Source: Aeromonas jandaei
GTDB lineage: Bacteria; Pseudomonadota; Gammaproteobacteria; Enterobacterales; Aeromonadaceae
Length of the DNA stretch: 64,000 bases
NCBI RefSeq assembly: GCF_037890695.1
Contig: NZ_CP149571.1
Span: 4,060,001 to 4,124,000, forward strand
Reading direction: 5' to 3'
Shown here: positions 10,094 through 18,631 of the stretch, in pieces
Layout of the letters: the number at the start of each line of letters is the position of its first letter
How positions within the stretch are numbered: the stretch's first letter is position 1
Translations under genes and position numbers: made by a program
Notes under the pieces: model-generated
Told to the model about the DNA's origin: nothing
Database searches by the model: none
Seen by the model: only the letters and a program-made list of their open reading frames with translations

Positions 10094-11098
10094 TTACAGG
10101 CTAAATTGACGGATATTGTTCTGTTCGATAATTTCGGCGATTCGGGTCAGGTCAATATTGCCACCCGAAATAATGCTGACGGTCTTTTTGCCTTCGACAT
10201 AATGTTTCAGCTTGCCGCTCAGCAGCGCTGCCGAGGCCAGAGCTCCCGCCCCTTCGGTAATCACCTTGTTGCGCTGAATAAGGTCAACCATGCTGTGGCG
10301 AATATCATCTTCAGTGACCAGAACGATGTCATCGACCAGCTCTTTGACAATTTCATAGGTCAGGGTGCCGGGTCTTGCCACGTCACAGCCATCAGCCAGC
10401 GTGCTGCTGGTTCTGTGATTGGTAATGGTACCTGCGTAGTATGAAGCCGCCATGCCGTGGACATTCTCCGACTGCACGCCAATCACACGGATAGTCGGGT
10501 TGATGGATTTGATGGCCATTGCGACGCCGGCAATCAGACCACCGCCGCCAATCGGCACTATGATGTTGTCCACATCATAGAGATCCTCGATGATTTCCAA
10601 GCCAATGGTGCCCTGACCGGCAATCACTTTTGCATCGTCGAAGGGGGGGATAAATACGCGGCCTTCCATTTCCACGATTTCACTGACTTTGGCAATGGTG
10701 TCATTGAAACTATTGCCATGCAGAATAACTTCCGCCGAATAATCGCTGGTTGCAGCAATTTTTGATTTTGGTGCACAGCAAGGCATGACCACCTTGGCAT
10801 CAATTCCCAGCATGGCACTGGACAAAGATACCCCCTGCGCGTGATTACCGGCAGAGCAGGCGACAACACCTTTTTGACGATCCTCCAGACTTAATGAACT
10901 GAGTTTGTTGAAGGCACCGCGAATTTTAAAAGAGCCTGTACGTTGCATGTTTTCAAGCTTGAGGTAAACCTCGCCATGGCAACGTTCGCTGATGTAGTTA
11001 GAGGGTAATTGCGCGGTCTTGTATATATGGTTGGTCAGTCTTTTTTTGGCTTCGGTAATATCATGAAGACCAATGGGCAGATTGCTATACATCTTCAT
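10094..11098 (-). CDS. tdcB: Catabolic threonine dehydratase TdcB
   Basis: PLP enzyme that deaminates threonine to 2-ketobutyrate (and serine to pyruvate) and opens the pathway. The PLP lysine is in [12 protein letters not shown], and the phosphate-binding glycine loop is [11 protein letters not shown]. The protein is about 334 residues with no C-terminal ACT regulatory domain, which marks the catabolic TdcB type rather than IlvA. The start at 11098 (MKMYSNLP) follows AAGAGA; the ATG at 11092 is an alternative. A longer in-frame extension to 11176 would run over the predicted promoter and is rejected. Confidence 0.93.
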   Translation of the reverse strand: MKMYSNLPIGLHDITEAKKRLTNHIYKTAQLPSNYISERCHGEVYLKLENMQRTGSFKIRGAFNKLSSLSLEDRQKGVVACSAGNHAQGVSLSSAMLGIDAKVVMPCCAPKSKIAATSDYSAEVILHGNSFNDTIAKVSEIVEMEGRVFIPPFDDAKVIAGQGTIGLEIIEDLYDVDNIIVPIGGGGLIAGVAMAIKSINPTIRVIGVQSENVHGMAASYYAGTITNHRTSSTLADGCDVARPGTLTYEIVKELVDDIVLVTEDDIRHSMVDLIQRNKVITEGAGALASAALLSGKLKHYVEGKKTVSIISGGNIDLTRIAEIIEQNNIRQFSL

Positions 11099-11153
11099 CG
11101 CAAATCTCTTTTTATTTATTAATTTGTAGGGTTTTATTTCACTGGGCGAAGCG

Positions 11154-11196
11154 ATACTAGGTTCTATCACTTGCAATTAATGTGAGCATAAACACA
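11154..11196 (-). promoter_or_regulatory. CRP-dependent class II promoter of the tdc operon
   Basis: On the minus strand TGTGTTTATGCTCACA (11196-11181) matches the CRP consensus TGTGA-N6-TCACA with one mismatch in the core. A -10 box TAGTAT (11159-11154) lies so that the CRP site is centred near -41.5, the classic class II spacing. This agrees with catabolite control known for E. coli tdc. Predicted start about 11147, leaving a roughly 50-nt leader. Confidence 0.7.
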
Positions 11197-11412
11197 AAAA
11201 AATCTACAAAGAGACTGCGTTACGGTGAAATTATCAAAAAATGTGATGGCAGCAACACTTGAATCCAAATGGATTAAAAAAAGTAATCAGAGATTGGCGA
11301 ACAATATAATTAACAACTTCAACACAAAGCAGCAAAGATTAGATTTTTCAGGGCAATTGCGTTGCTTTTTGCAACCGGCAATCAGTTGCTTGCCTGCCAG
11401 AACCGGGACAAT

Positions 11413-11438
11413 AAAAAAGGGAGCCTGTGTGGCTCCCT
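11413..11438 (-). terminator. Intrinsic terminator of grxD
   Basis: Minus-strand stem GGGAGCC/GGCTCCC with a 5-nt loop followed by six T, 20 nt past the grxD stop. Confidence 0.88.
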
Positions 11439-11457
11439 CTCGACAACACCGGACCGA

Positions 11458-11802
11458 TTACTCGGCTGCAGCATCATCTTTCTTGTACTTGGCAGCAGTC
11501 TCTTTGATCAGAGCCTGCAGCTCGCCAGCCTGGAACATCTCGATCATGATGTCGCAGCCACCAATCAGCTCGCCCTCAACCCACAGCTGCGGGAAGGTCG
11601 GCCAGTTGGCAAATTTCGGCAATTCAGCACGGATATCCGGGTTTTGCAGGATATCAACATATGCAAACGGCTCACCGCAGGACATCAGCGCCTGGGAGGC
11701 CTGGGCAGAGAAGCCACAGCTGGGTAGCTTGGGAGAGCCCTTCATGTAGATGATGATGGGGTTGTCAGCCAGCTGCTGCTTGATCTTTTCGATAGTTTCC
11801 AT
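11458..11802 (-). CDS. grxD: Monothiol glutaredoxin Grx4
   Basis: A 114-residue CGFS-type glutaredoxin that binds a glutathione-ligated [2Fe-2S] cluster and hands Fe-S clusters on to targets, often with BolA partners. The active site is KLPSCGFSAQ, followed by the family's WPTFPQLWVEGELIGGCDI. Length matches E. coli GrxD. It is a single-gene unit with its own terminator, back-to-back with sodB, a neighbour also tied to iron and oxidative stress. Confidence 0.95.
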   Translation of the reverse strand: METIEKIKQQLADNPIIIYMKGSPKLPSCGFSAQASQALMSCGEPFAYVDILQNPDIRAELPKFANWPTFPQLWVEGELIGGCDIMIEMFQAGELQALIKETAAKYKKDDAAAE

Positions 11803-11939
11803 AGATGCCTCACTAGAGCAATGATGGCGGCCATTCTACTGCAATCTGGCCCGATCACAACCTGACAAAAGGCAAGAACGGCACGAATCGCTGCCAGAAT
11901 AGACAGATGATTGATCCTGATCATGGCGCCAATCAAGGG

Positions 11940-11969
11940 TTGTTAGCCCATCTTTGATACTGCTACAAT
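11940..11969 (+). promoter_or_regulatory. Probable sigma-70 promoter of sodB
   Basis: TTGTTA (11940-11945) and TACAAT (11964-11969) with an 18-bp spacer; start near 11976. The roughly 114-nt leader has a hairpin of ACTCTTTTC (12011-12019) paired with GAAAAGAGT (12026-12034). Confidence 0.55.
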
Positions 11970-12089
11970 CCCTTGGCTTTGGACTTTCCTGTCCCACCAT
12001 TTTAAAAACAACTCTTTTCACATTGGAAAAGAGTACGCAATGTCTTGCAACCGTCGCGCTCGCACGGTCCAGCCAATGGAGAGTAGAAA

Positions 12090-12674
12090 ATGGCATTCGA
12101 ACTTCCCGCTCTGCCCTATGCAATCAATGCTCTGGAACCGCACATCTCCCAGGAGACCCTGGAATACCATCACGGCAAGCACCACAACACCTACGTGGTC
12201 AATCTGAACAATCTGGTGCCGGGTACCGAGTTTGAAGGCAAGTCTCTGGAAGAGATCATCAAGACCTCCACTGGTGGCGTCTTTAACAACGCAGCCCAGA
12301 TCTGGAACCACACTTTCTACTGGCACTGCCTCTCCCCGAACGGCGGTGGCGAGCCGACTGGCGCACTGGCTGATGCCATCAACAAAGCATTCGGCTCCTT
12401 CGCCGAGTTCAAGGATGCCTTCACCAAGTCTGCCATCGGCAACTTCGGTTCAAGCTGGACCTGGCTGGTGAAGAAGGCTGACGGCTCTCTGGCCATCGTC
12501 AACACTTCCAACGCTGGCTGCCCGCTGACTGAAGCCGGTACCACCCCGCTGCTGACTGTTGACCTGTGGGAGCACGCCTACTACATCGACTTCCGCAACC
12601 TGCGTCCGAAGTACATGGAAACCTTCTGGGCTCTGGTTAACTGGGAATTCGTGGCCAAGAACCTGGCGGCCTGA
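12090..12674 (+). CDS. sodB: Iron superoxide dismutase
   Basis: A 194-residue cytosolic Fe-SOD that dismutates superoxide to oxygen and peroxide. Metal ligands are in [20 protein letters not shown] and [11 protein letters not shown]. The family pattern around [10 protein letters not shown] fits the iron rather than manganese type. Start at 12090 follows GGAGAG. Strong terminator just after. In enterics sodB mRNA is a target of the RyhB sRNA near its start site; the leader here is long enough for such control, but this is not shown. Confidence 0.96.
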   Translation: MAFELPALPYAINALEPHISQETLEYHHGKHHNTYVVNLNNLVPGTEFEGKSLEEIIKTSTGGVFNNAAQIWNHTFYWHCLSPNGGGEPTGALADAINKAFGSFAEFKDAFTKSAIGNFGSSWTWLVKKADGSLAIVNTSNAGCPLTEAGTTPLLTVDLWEHAYYIDFRNLRPKYMETFWALVNWEFVAKNLAA

Positions 12675-12694
12675 TAACGGCCCCTCTTCTTGCC

Positions 12695-12724
12695 AAAACG
12701 CCTCGCACCTGCGAGGCGTTTTTT
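12695..12724 (+). terminator. Intrinsic terminator of sodB
   Basis: A 13-bp stem AAAACGCCTCGCA with its complement, a 2-nt loop and a T-run, 20 nt after the sodB stop. Confidence 0.92.
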
Positions 12725-12751
12725 ATATCTGTGTGGCAGCACAATAGAGAT

Positions 12752-12779
12752 GAAAAAGGCGCCATAAGGCGCCTTTTTC
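12752..12779 (-). terminator. Intrinsic terminator of mlaA
   Basis: A perfect 12-bp stem around GGCGCC with a 4-nt loop, flanked by A5 and T5, 19 nt past the mlaA stop; symmetric and usable from both sides. Confidence 0.9.
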
Positions 12780-12798
12780 AGGTCATCAGACAACCAGT

Positions 12799-13614
12799 CT
12801 ACTGGTCATCTATCTCGTCCATATACTGGTCGAGATTGGCATCATCAGACTGCTCCTGCTTCGTCTCCTTGAGCTCGGCTTGCTTGCCAGTCACCTTGCT
12901 CTGGTTGTACTGCAGGTAGAAATCTTTGGTCAATGCATAAGGATCGAGCGAGTTGTCGATGATCCGTTCCTGATCGATCAGCTTGGAGCGGGAGCCGAGG
13001 CCATCGAGCGCCCAGTGCACCACTCGCAGTGGCAAGGTCAACAAGGCGTAGGGGAAGTAGATGGTATCGACCGTATCACCTACCAGCTTGCGGGTCGTGG
13101 TCGGGCCATAGACCGGCACCATCAGGTAGGCACCTTCGCCAATATCCGCCTTGCCCAGTACTGTATCCATCTCCAGCTTGTCGCGCTCAAGACCGGCATG
13201 TTTAGCTACATCGAAAATACCCAGCAGGCCGACCGTGGTGTTGAGGGTAAAACGACCCAGGTTGACCCCTGCCCCCTTCAAATCACCGGTGATAAGGTGG
13301 TTGACCATGCTGCTCGGTTCGTTGAAGTTCTCCACCAGATTTTCGATGCCATCCTTCATCCCCTGCGGTACGTAACGGGCATAGCCGTGTACCACGGGTC
13401 TGGCGACATAGGGCTCCAGCACATCGTAGTTAACTGCCCACATGGCCCGGTTTGGTCCCTGGAAGGGGTCACGAGGATCTGCTGCCGTACTGGTAGCTCC
13501 CGGATGATTCATTCCAGGATTGAGATCAAGGCTCTCTGGCCCCGGTTTGGGTGGGCCACCGGCGCAGCCAGCCAGCAACAGGGCTGACAGCAAGGCCCCT
13601 GCACGAAGATACAT
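12799..13614 (-). CDS. mlaA: Outer-membrane lipid-asymmetry lipoprotein MlaA (VacJ)
   Basis: A 271-residue lipoprotein of the Mla system, which removes misplaced phospholipids from the outer leaflet and passes them to periplasmic MlaC. The signal peptide ends in the lipobox LLAGC (Cys about residue 17). Family motifs seen are DPFQGPNRAMWAVNYDVLEP, NLVENFNEPSSMVNHLI and GEGAYLMVPVYGPTTTR. An acidic tail of about 40 residues extends past the core domain. The other mla genes are not in the window, as is usual. Confidence 0.93.
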   Translation of the reverse strand: MYLRAGALLSALLLAGCAGGPPKPGPESLDLNPGMNHPGATSTAADPRDPFQGPNRAMWAVNYDVLEPYVARPVVHGYARYVPQGMKDGIENLVENFNEPSSMVNHLITGDLKGAGVNLGRFTLNTTVGLLGIFDVAKHAGLERDKLEMDTVLGKADIGEGAYLMVPVYGPTTTRKLVGDTVDTIYFPYALLTLPLRVVHWALDGLGSRSKLIDQERIIDNSLDPYALTKDFYLQYNQSKVTGKQAELKETKQEQSDDANLDQYMDEIDDQ

Positions 13615-13655
13615 ATGGAAGTCCCGACGTTTTATTTTGATTTATCAGAAGTATA

Positions 13656-13689
13656 GATAACCCGGCCACCCTCCGGTGGCCGGGTTATC
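13656..13689 (-). terminator. Stem-loop at the end of the ccm operon
   Basis: A perfect 15-bp stem GATAACCCGGCCACC with its complement and a CTCC loop, starting 10 nt past the ccmI stop. A U-run is lacking; it probably ends or protects the ccm transcript. Confidence 0.7.
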
Positions 13690-13699
13690 AAAGGACATA

Positions 13700-14968
13700 T
13701 TAGAGGGCGTGATCGATACGGATGTCAATCGGAGCGCTTGGAATATCTGCACTCTTGATCGGTGCAGATACCCCCTCAAAGGCCCCCTCCTTGTTCATGA
13801 CGTTGCCACCACGGGAGAGCCGTGCCTTGAATTGCAGCTCGGGATAGGAAGCGAGCTTGCTCCCTTCCATCATGGCATCGCCATCACCCAGCGAGAGGGT
13901 CAGAGGCAGGGTAGGCCCAGCTATGCGCTTGACGGCAATCGGCATGGGCGGCCCGTTGGGCACCACGGCAAACACGAAGAGATAGGCATCTTCCGGCATC
14001 TGAATACCGGCCGCCAGCGAGATATGGATCGGGAACTCCCCCTGCTTCACCTCAAGCTGTGCTTGCTGGTTATCCCGAGCATCCGCTGCGCCAGAAGGCG
14101 TCACCGCCATACCACGTTGCTTGAGCTGCGCCCTGGCATAATCCATCGAACGCTCAACCATCACATAGCGGGGAGAGCCCTTCTCCATCAGCGGCAGCAT
14201 CGCCTGCCAGCGATCAAGGGCGGTCTGGAAGTCCTCTTTTTGCAGCGCCATGAACGCGTAGACAGAGCGCGCCTCGATGTTGCCCGGCTCCTGAGCGATA
14301 GCAGCCTGCAACAAGGCATCGGCTTGCGCCTCATTACCCGTCATCATCAGCGCCTGGGCGTAGGGAACAGCCACCAGCGATTTTTGCGGGGCCAGCTTGT
14401 AAGCTCGCTCCAGCGCGTCGTTAGCCATCTCGGGATCGTTGCCATCCAGCGCCAAGCGCCCCAGCAGCAGCCAGCCACGGTAGTCGTTCGGTTCCTCCTT
14501 GAGGCGGGTGCGCAGCCCCAATGTGAAGTCGAGCAGATCCTGTTCAGTCACCTTGGCATCGCGCTCCACCAGAATACGGTTGCTCAGCTCGCCAAGACGG
14601 CTATTGGCATCCTGCCAGCGGCTTACCTCCTGCCAGCTGCCCAGCTTGAAGTAGAGGCCCAGACTCACCACCACCAGCACCACCACACCCGGTATCCAGA
14701 TCAGACTCTTGCCGCTGCGGGCGGTCTGCTCCACATCGGGAATGTCATCCAGCAGGCTGCGCTGCAACTCGATGAGTGAATCGGGCTCCTCGGCAAGCAC
14801 ACCCTGTTCGCACTCCTCGCCGATCTCCAGCAGACGCTGGCGATAGAGCTGCTTGTTAAGGGCCGAACGGCTGATGCTCTGCTTGCCTTCACCACGCCAC
14901 AACGGTACGACCAGCGCCAGACTCACCAACACCAGCAGGGCCGCAATCACAATCCAAAAAGCGGTCAT
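13700..14968 (-). CDS. ccmI: Cytochrome c maturation TPR protein CcmI
   Basis: A 422-residue inner-membrane protein that holds apocytochrome c for haem ligation. It has an N-terminal span (FWIVIAALLVLVSLALVVPL), a short soluble coiled segment, a second span (WIPGVVVLVVVSLGLYFKL) and a periplasmic TPR region (GWLLLGRLALDGNDPEMANDALERAYKL onwards). The C-terminal beta domain follows. In E. coli this unit is fused to ccmH; here it is a separate gene, as in Pseudomonas and Vibrio. Its ATG overlaps the ccmH stop (ATGA). Confidence 0.92.
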   Translation of the reverse strand: MTAFWIVIAALLVLVSLALVVPLWRGEGKQSISRSALNKQLYRQRLLEIGEECEQGVLAEEPDSLIELQRSLLDDIPDVEQTARSGKSLIWIPGVVVLVVVSLGLYFKLGSWQEVSRWQDANSRLGELSNRILVERDAKVTEQDLLDFTLGLRTRLKEEPNDYRGWLLLGRLALDGNDPEMANDALERAYKLAPQKSLVAVPYAQALMMTGNEAQADALLQAAIAQEPGNIEARSVYAFMALQKEDFQTALDRWQAMLPLMEKGSPRYVMVERSMDYARAQLKQRGMAVTPSGAADARDNQQAQLEVKQGEFPIHISLAAGIQMPEDAYLFVFAVVPNGPPMPIAVKRIAGPTLPLTLSLGDGDAMMEGSKLASYPELQFKARLSRGGNVMNKEGAFEGVSAPIKSADIPSAPIDIRIDHAL

Positions 14969-15444
14969 TGTTTCTCTTCCTCTTTGAGCAGTTCGGCGAG
15001 CCGGCGCTGCTCCTCTTCGCTCAGGGCGCTATCCACGGGCTTGGCTGCAGCCACAGGTCGCCGGCTGCGCATCACCACCACACCCAGACCGATGACGATG
15101 ACCAGCAGAGGGCCAAGCCAGAGGATCAGGGTAGATGCCATCAACGGCGGGTTATAGAGGATAAAGTTGCCGTAGCGGGCCACCATGTAATCCACTATCT
15201 CATCCTTGTCCTTGCCCTGACGCACCATCTGGTAGGTCTTGTCGCGCAGATCCTTGGCCAGCCCCGCATTGGAGTCGGCGATATCCTGGTTCTGACACTT
15301 GGGGCAACGCAGCTCCTTGGTCAGCTCGCGAAAGACCTGCTCCTGATTGTCGTTGTCGAAGGTATAGACATCGATGGCGGCCATGGCCGGCGCTTGCACC
15401 ACCCATCCCAGCAACAGCAGCAGGGAAGCAATTAACATTCTCAT
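14965..15444 (-). CDS. ccmH: Cytochrome c maturation thiol-reductase CcmH
   Basis: A 159-residue periplasmic, membrane-anchored protein that reduces the CXXCH thiols of apocytochrome c. It has a Sec signal (MRMLIASLLLLLGWVVQAPA), the active site LRCPKCQNQDIADSNA and a C-terminal span. I choose the ATG at 15444, which has GAGGGG at good spacing; a GTG at 15459 overlapping the ccmG stop is possible. Only the short CcmH domain is present; CcmI is the next gene. Confidence 0.93.
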   Translation of the reverse strand: MRMLIASLLLLLGWVVQAPAMAAIDVYTFDNDNQEQVFRELTKELRCPKCQNQDIADSNAGLAKDLRDKTYQMVRQGKDKDEIVDYMVARYGNFILYNPPLMASTLILWLGPLLVIVIGLGVVVMRSRRPVAAAKPVDSALSEEEQRRLAELLKEEEKQ

Positions 15445-15455
15445 CAGCACGCCCC

Positions 15456-15986
15456 TCACTTCATGGCATCAAAGATGGGTTTGAGGGTCGATGCCCAGTT
15501 TTCGGGGTTGATATCCCCGACGTGGCGATAACGGATGATCCCCTTGCTGTCGATGAAGAAGGTCTCCGGTGCGCCGTATACCCCCAGATCCAGCCCCAGC
15601 ATGCCGTCCGGATCATAGAGATTGATCTGGTAGGGATTGCCCAGTTCCGCCAGCCACTTGATCGCCTTGTTGCGCTCATCCTTGTAGTTCATCCCGACGA
15701 TGTAGATCCCCTGCCCCGCCAGCTCCTTGAGATAGGTGTGCTCGCCATAACAGGTCGGGCACCAGGTCGCCCAGACGTTAAGCAGCATGGGACGACCGGT
15801 CAGGATACTGCGATCGTGCTGTTTGTTCAGATCGTAAATGTCCTGTAGGGTGAAGACAGGCACCTCTTTACCCACCATCACGGATTCAAGTTTGGTGGGG
15901 TCAGAGTAAAGTCCCTTAAACAGAAAGACGGCGCCCAGCAGAAAAACGATAAAGGGAATTAAAAACAGCCAGGTCTTGCGATTCAT
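15456..15986 (-). CDS. ccmG: Thioredoxin-like protein CcmG (DsbE)
   Basis: A 176-residue membrane-anchored periplasmic thioredoxin that delivers reducing power from DsbD/CcdA to the apocytochrome thiols. One N-terminal span (WLFLIPFIVFLLGAVFLF), then a thioredoxin fold with active site NVWATWCPTCYGE and the acidic family insert DERNKAIKWLAELGNPY. The cis-Pro region GVYGAPETFFID is present. The start overlaps the end of ccmF. Confidence 0.95.
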   Translation of the reverse strand: MNRKTWLFLIPFIVFLLGAVFLFKGLYSDPTKLESVMVGKEVPVFTLQDIYDLNKQHDRSILTGRPMLLNVWATWCPTCYGEHTYLKELAGQGIYIVGMNYKDERNKAIKWLAELGNPYQINLYDPDGMLGLDLGVYGAPETFFIDSKGIIRYRHVGDINPENWASTLKPIFDAMK

Positions 15987-17302
15987 GCCTTGCTCTCCTC
16001 CTCACGACGGCCAAAACGGTAGCGCTTGTCCAGCATTGCCAGCACGCCACCGATAGCCATAAAGACGCCGCCAAACCAGATCCAGCGCACGAAAGGCTTG
16101 TAGTAGATCCGCACAGCCCAGGCACCGTTGTCGAGCTGTTCGCCAAGGGCCGCGTAAAGGTCACGGGTAATACCGGCATCGATGGCCGCCTCGGTCATCG
16201 GCATCCGGGTCACCTTGTACATCCGCTTCTCCGGCTTGAGCAGGGCCACCTGCTTGCCATCCTTGTGCACTTCCAGCACACCTTTAAAACCGTCGTAGTT
16301 GGGGCCGTTCTTCTCCTTGATGCCGGTGAAGACAAACTCGTAATCGGCAAAATGGACCCGATCACCCGCCTGCATCCGCAAATCTTTCTCGATGCTGTAG
16401 TTCTGGGTACAGGCGATGCCGATGATGCTGACTGCAAGCCCGACATGGCCCAGGATCATAGCCCAGTGGCTGTTGCCCAGCTTGCGAAGCCCGATTGCAA
16501 AGCTGTGCTTGTGGGTAGCGCGCGCCCAGGTCTCCTGCGCACTGGTGACGATGATCCAGGCGCCAAGACCGATGCCCAATGCCGCCCACGGCTTGAATGT
16601 CTCGGCAAGGGTCAGCGGCAGCAGGAAGGCCGCTGCCAGACTCAGGAACAGCGCAATCACTACCTTGCTCTTGAGCTCGCCCAGCTCCTGGCGGCGCCAG
16701 CGAAACAGCGGGCCAATCCCCAGCAGCAGGGCGAACGGAATGATCAGCCAGCTGTAGATGTGGTTGAAGAAGGGAGTACCGATGGAGATGCTGCCCAGAC
16801 CCAGCTCCTTGTGAACCAGCGGCAGCAGGGTGCCGAGCAGCACGGTCAACAGACCCGCTACCAGCATGATGTTGTTGCAAAGCAGCAGGGTCTCGCGGCT
16901 CCACAGTTCATGCTTGCCGTGGCTCTTCACCTGCGAGCCCTTGAAGGCAAACAGCAGCAAGGATGAGCCGATTACCGCCAGCAGGAAGCCCAGAATGAAC
17001 AAACCACGGGTCGGGTCGGAGGCAAACGCATGCACCGAGACCAGCACCCCGGAACGCACCAGGAAGGTGCCGAGCAGGCTCAGGGAGAAAGCGGAGAGCG
17101 CCAGCAGCACGGTCCAGGCCTTGAAGGTGGCGCGCTTTTCACTCACCGCCAGCGAGTGCAGCAGGGCGGTACCCGCCAGCCAGGGCATGAAGGAGGCGTT
17201 TTCTACCGGATCCCAGAACCACCAGCCACCCCAACCGAGTTCGTAATAGGCCCACCAGGAGCCCAGCACGATCCCCAGCGTCAGGAATACCCAGGCAGCC
17301 AT
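15983..17302 (-). CDS. ccmF: Haem lyase CcmF, C-terminal two thirds (gene split by UGA)
   Basis: A 439-residue frame holding the haem-binding WWD motif (GWGGWWFWDPVENASFMPW), the remaining transmembrane helices and the periplasmic domain of CcmF. It continues in exactly the same frame as the upstream piece. The two are separated only by TGA ACC, and TGA replaces the Trp of the conserved ...RPWT.AAW... stretch. If translated it would have to reinitiate at the ATG at 17302 (no Shine-Dalgarno seen) or come from UGA read-through. Either a real mutation, a sequencing error, or a functional split protein. Confidence 0.85.
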   Translation of the reverse strand: MAAWVFLTLGIVLGSWWAYYELGWGGWWFWDPVENASFMPWLAGTALLHSLAVSEKRATFKAWTVLLALSAFSLSLLGTFLVRSGVLVSVHAFASDPTRGLFILGFLLAVIGSSLLLFAFKGSQVKSHGKHELWSRETLLLCNNIMLVAGLLTVLLGTLLPLVHKELGLGSISIGTPFFNHIYSWLIIPFALLLGIGPLFRWRRQELGELKSKVVIALFLSLAAAFLLPLTLAETFKPWAALGIGLGAWIIVTSAQETWARATHKHSFAIGLRKLGNSHWAMILGHVGLAVSIIGIACTQNYSIEKDLRMQAGDRVHFADYEFVFTGIKEKNGPNYDGFKGVLEVHKDGKQVALLKPEKRMYKVTRMPMTEAAIDAGITRDLYAALGEQLDNGAWAVRIYYKPFVRWIWFGGVFMAIGGVLAMLDKRYRFGRREEESKA

Positions 17303-17305
17303 GGT

Positions 17306-17938
17306 TCAGGGACGGGACCAGCGCGCCCAGGTCGCATCGAGGCGACCAGTCATCAGGGAGGCGATGGCAAAGGCAAAGGCGACCGAGAAGCCCACATACC
17401 CCATGTAGAGCATCGGCGGGTGGAAGATGAGACCCGGATCCTGCAACAACGGGTTGAGATCGCGGCCATCTACCGGGAAGTAGGGCAAGGTGCGAATGAA
17501 GGGGTCGGAGGTAAACAGCACGAAGGCGGTAAAACCGACCGAGATAAGGCCCAGCACGCCGAGTACCCGCGCTACCGCGTCGAGCGGCAAACGGCGGCTG
17601 AACATGGCGACGGCCGCAGTCCAGCCCCCCAGCGTCAGCACCCACAGCAGCAGAGAGCCCTCATGGGCACCCCATACTGCAGAGATACGATAAGCGAGTG
17701 GCAGCAGGCTGTTGGAGTTGGTGGCCACATACTGCACGGTGAAGTCGTTATCGATAAATGCCCAGGTCAAGCAGAGGAACGACAGCAACAACAGCAGAAA
17801 CTGAGCATAAGCGAGCGGACGCGCCGCCGACATCATGCCAAGGCGCCCCCAGCTGGCGCCAAGCAGCGGGTAGCTGCCCAGTAATATGGCGGTGGCAAAG
17901 GCCAGGATCAGTGCAAACTGTCCTAATTCCGGGATCAT
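17306..17938 (-). CDS. ccmF: Haem lyase CcmF, N-terminal third (ends at in-frame UGA)
   Basis: A 210-residue frame starting [14 protein letters not shown], overlapping the ccmE stop (ATGA). It carries the first transmembrane helices and the motifs [19 protein letters not shown] and [18 protein letters not shown], ending ...WARWSRP and then UGA (17308-17306). Together with the next frame it adds up to about 650 residues, the normal CcmF length, so nothing but this one codon is out of order. CcmF joins haem from CcmE to apocytochrome c; loss would abolish c-type cytochromes. Confidence 0.85.
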   Translation of the reverse strand: MIPELGQFALILAFATAILLGSYPLLGASWGRLGMMSAARPLAYAQFLLLLLSFLCLTWAFIDNDFTVQYVATNSNSLLPLAYRISAVWGAHEGSLLLWVLTLGGWTAAVAMFSRRLPLDAVARVLGVLGLISVGFTAFVLFTSDPFIRTLPYFPVDGRDLNPLLQDPGLIFHPPMLYMGYVGFSVAFAFAIASLMTGRLDATWARWSRP

Positions 17939-18426
17939 TGCTTGCTCCCCTTCAACTGCGCCTCGGTATATTGCGGCTTGAAGTGCATGCCGTTGGTGGC
18001 ATCGGCCACTTCCGGCGGCATGTATTTCTCATCGTGCTTGGCCAGCACCTCGAAGGCCTCGACTGTAGTGGCATCCTTCAGGGTGCCTTGTGCCACGATG
18101 CCCTGCCCTTCGCGGAACAGATCCGGCAGGATGCCGTCATACTCCACCGTTACCAGATGACCGCCGTTATCCACCAGCTTGAAGGCTACCTTGAGGCTTT
18201 GGGGATCTCGTTGAACCGAGCCGGGCACAACCAGCCCACCGATGCGCAGACGCTGTCCCTCTTCCGGCTTGATCTTGTCCGGCCCTTTCCCTTCCACCAA
18301 CTCGCTCGGCGTGTAGAAGAGATCGATGTTCTGACTCAGGGCATAGAGCACCAGCCCACAGACGGTTGCGAGCCCCAGCGTGATGGCCAGGATAATGGTG
18401 AGGCGTTTTTTACGTCTCGGATTCAT
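17935..18426 (-). CDS. ccmE: Periplasmic haem chaperone CcmE
   Basis: A 163-residue single-span membrane protein that binds haem covalently in the periplasm and passes it to CcmF. A basic N-terminus (MNPRRKKR) precedes the membrane helix. The beta-barrel domain carries the haem-binding His in [14 protein letters not shown]. Overlaps of 4 bp with ccmD upstream and ccmF downstream show tight coupling. Confidence 0.95.
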   Translation of the reverse strand: MNPRRKKRLTIILAITLGLATVCGLVLYALSQNIDLFYTPSELVEGKGPDKIKPEEGQRLRIGGLVVPGSVQRDPQSLKVAFKLVDNGGHLVTVEYDGILPDLFREGQGIVAQGTLKDATTVEAFEVLAKHDEKYMPPEVADATNGMHFKPQYTEAQLKGSKQ

Positions 18427-18629
18427 AGGGTGTTCTCCATCTGCTGGGCCGCCTTGCGACGAGCCTCGCGAGCCTGCTTGCTGCGCAATTCGCCCAGCAG
18501 GCTGCGGGTTTTCATTCGGGTGGAAATGAGGATACCGATGAGGCAGACCAAAGTCAGGCCAAAGGAGAGCCAGACATAGAAGGCGTATCCGCCCATCGCC
18601 AGGAAGTCACTGAAAGAGGCAAAGTGCAT
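18423..18629 (-). CDS. ccmD: Haem exporter small subunit CcmD
   Basis: A 68-residue membrane protein with one span ([21 protein letters not shown]) and a basic cytoplasmic tail ([21 protein letters not shown]). It stabilises the CcmABC complex and helps release holo-CcmE. The start at 18629 ([17 protein letters not shown]) matches the family; it begins 2 bp past the ccmC stop. Longer in-frame starts would overlap ccmC and are rejected. Confidence 0.9.
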   Translation of the reverse strand: MHFASFSDFLAMGGYAFYVWLSFGLTLVCLIGILISTRMKTRSLLGELRSKQAREARRKAAQQMENTL

Positions 18630-18631
18630 GC

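Larger units (their letters stand above)
11099..11457. other. Intergenic region between tdcB and grxD
   Basis: About 360 bp, AT-rich. It holds the tdc promoter (11154-11196) and the grxD terminator (11413-11438). No tdcA or tdcR regulator gene is present; an open plus-strand frame here lacks any recognisable protein features. Confidence 0.6.

Noticed and set aside
11225..11749. 174-codon plus-strand frame between tdcB and grxD
   Set aside because: It runs antisense through grxD and its terminator, shows no protein features and has no ribosome site.
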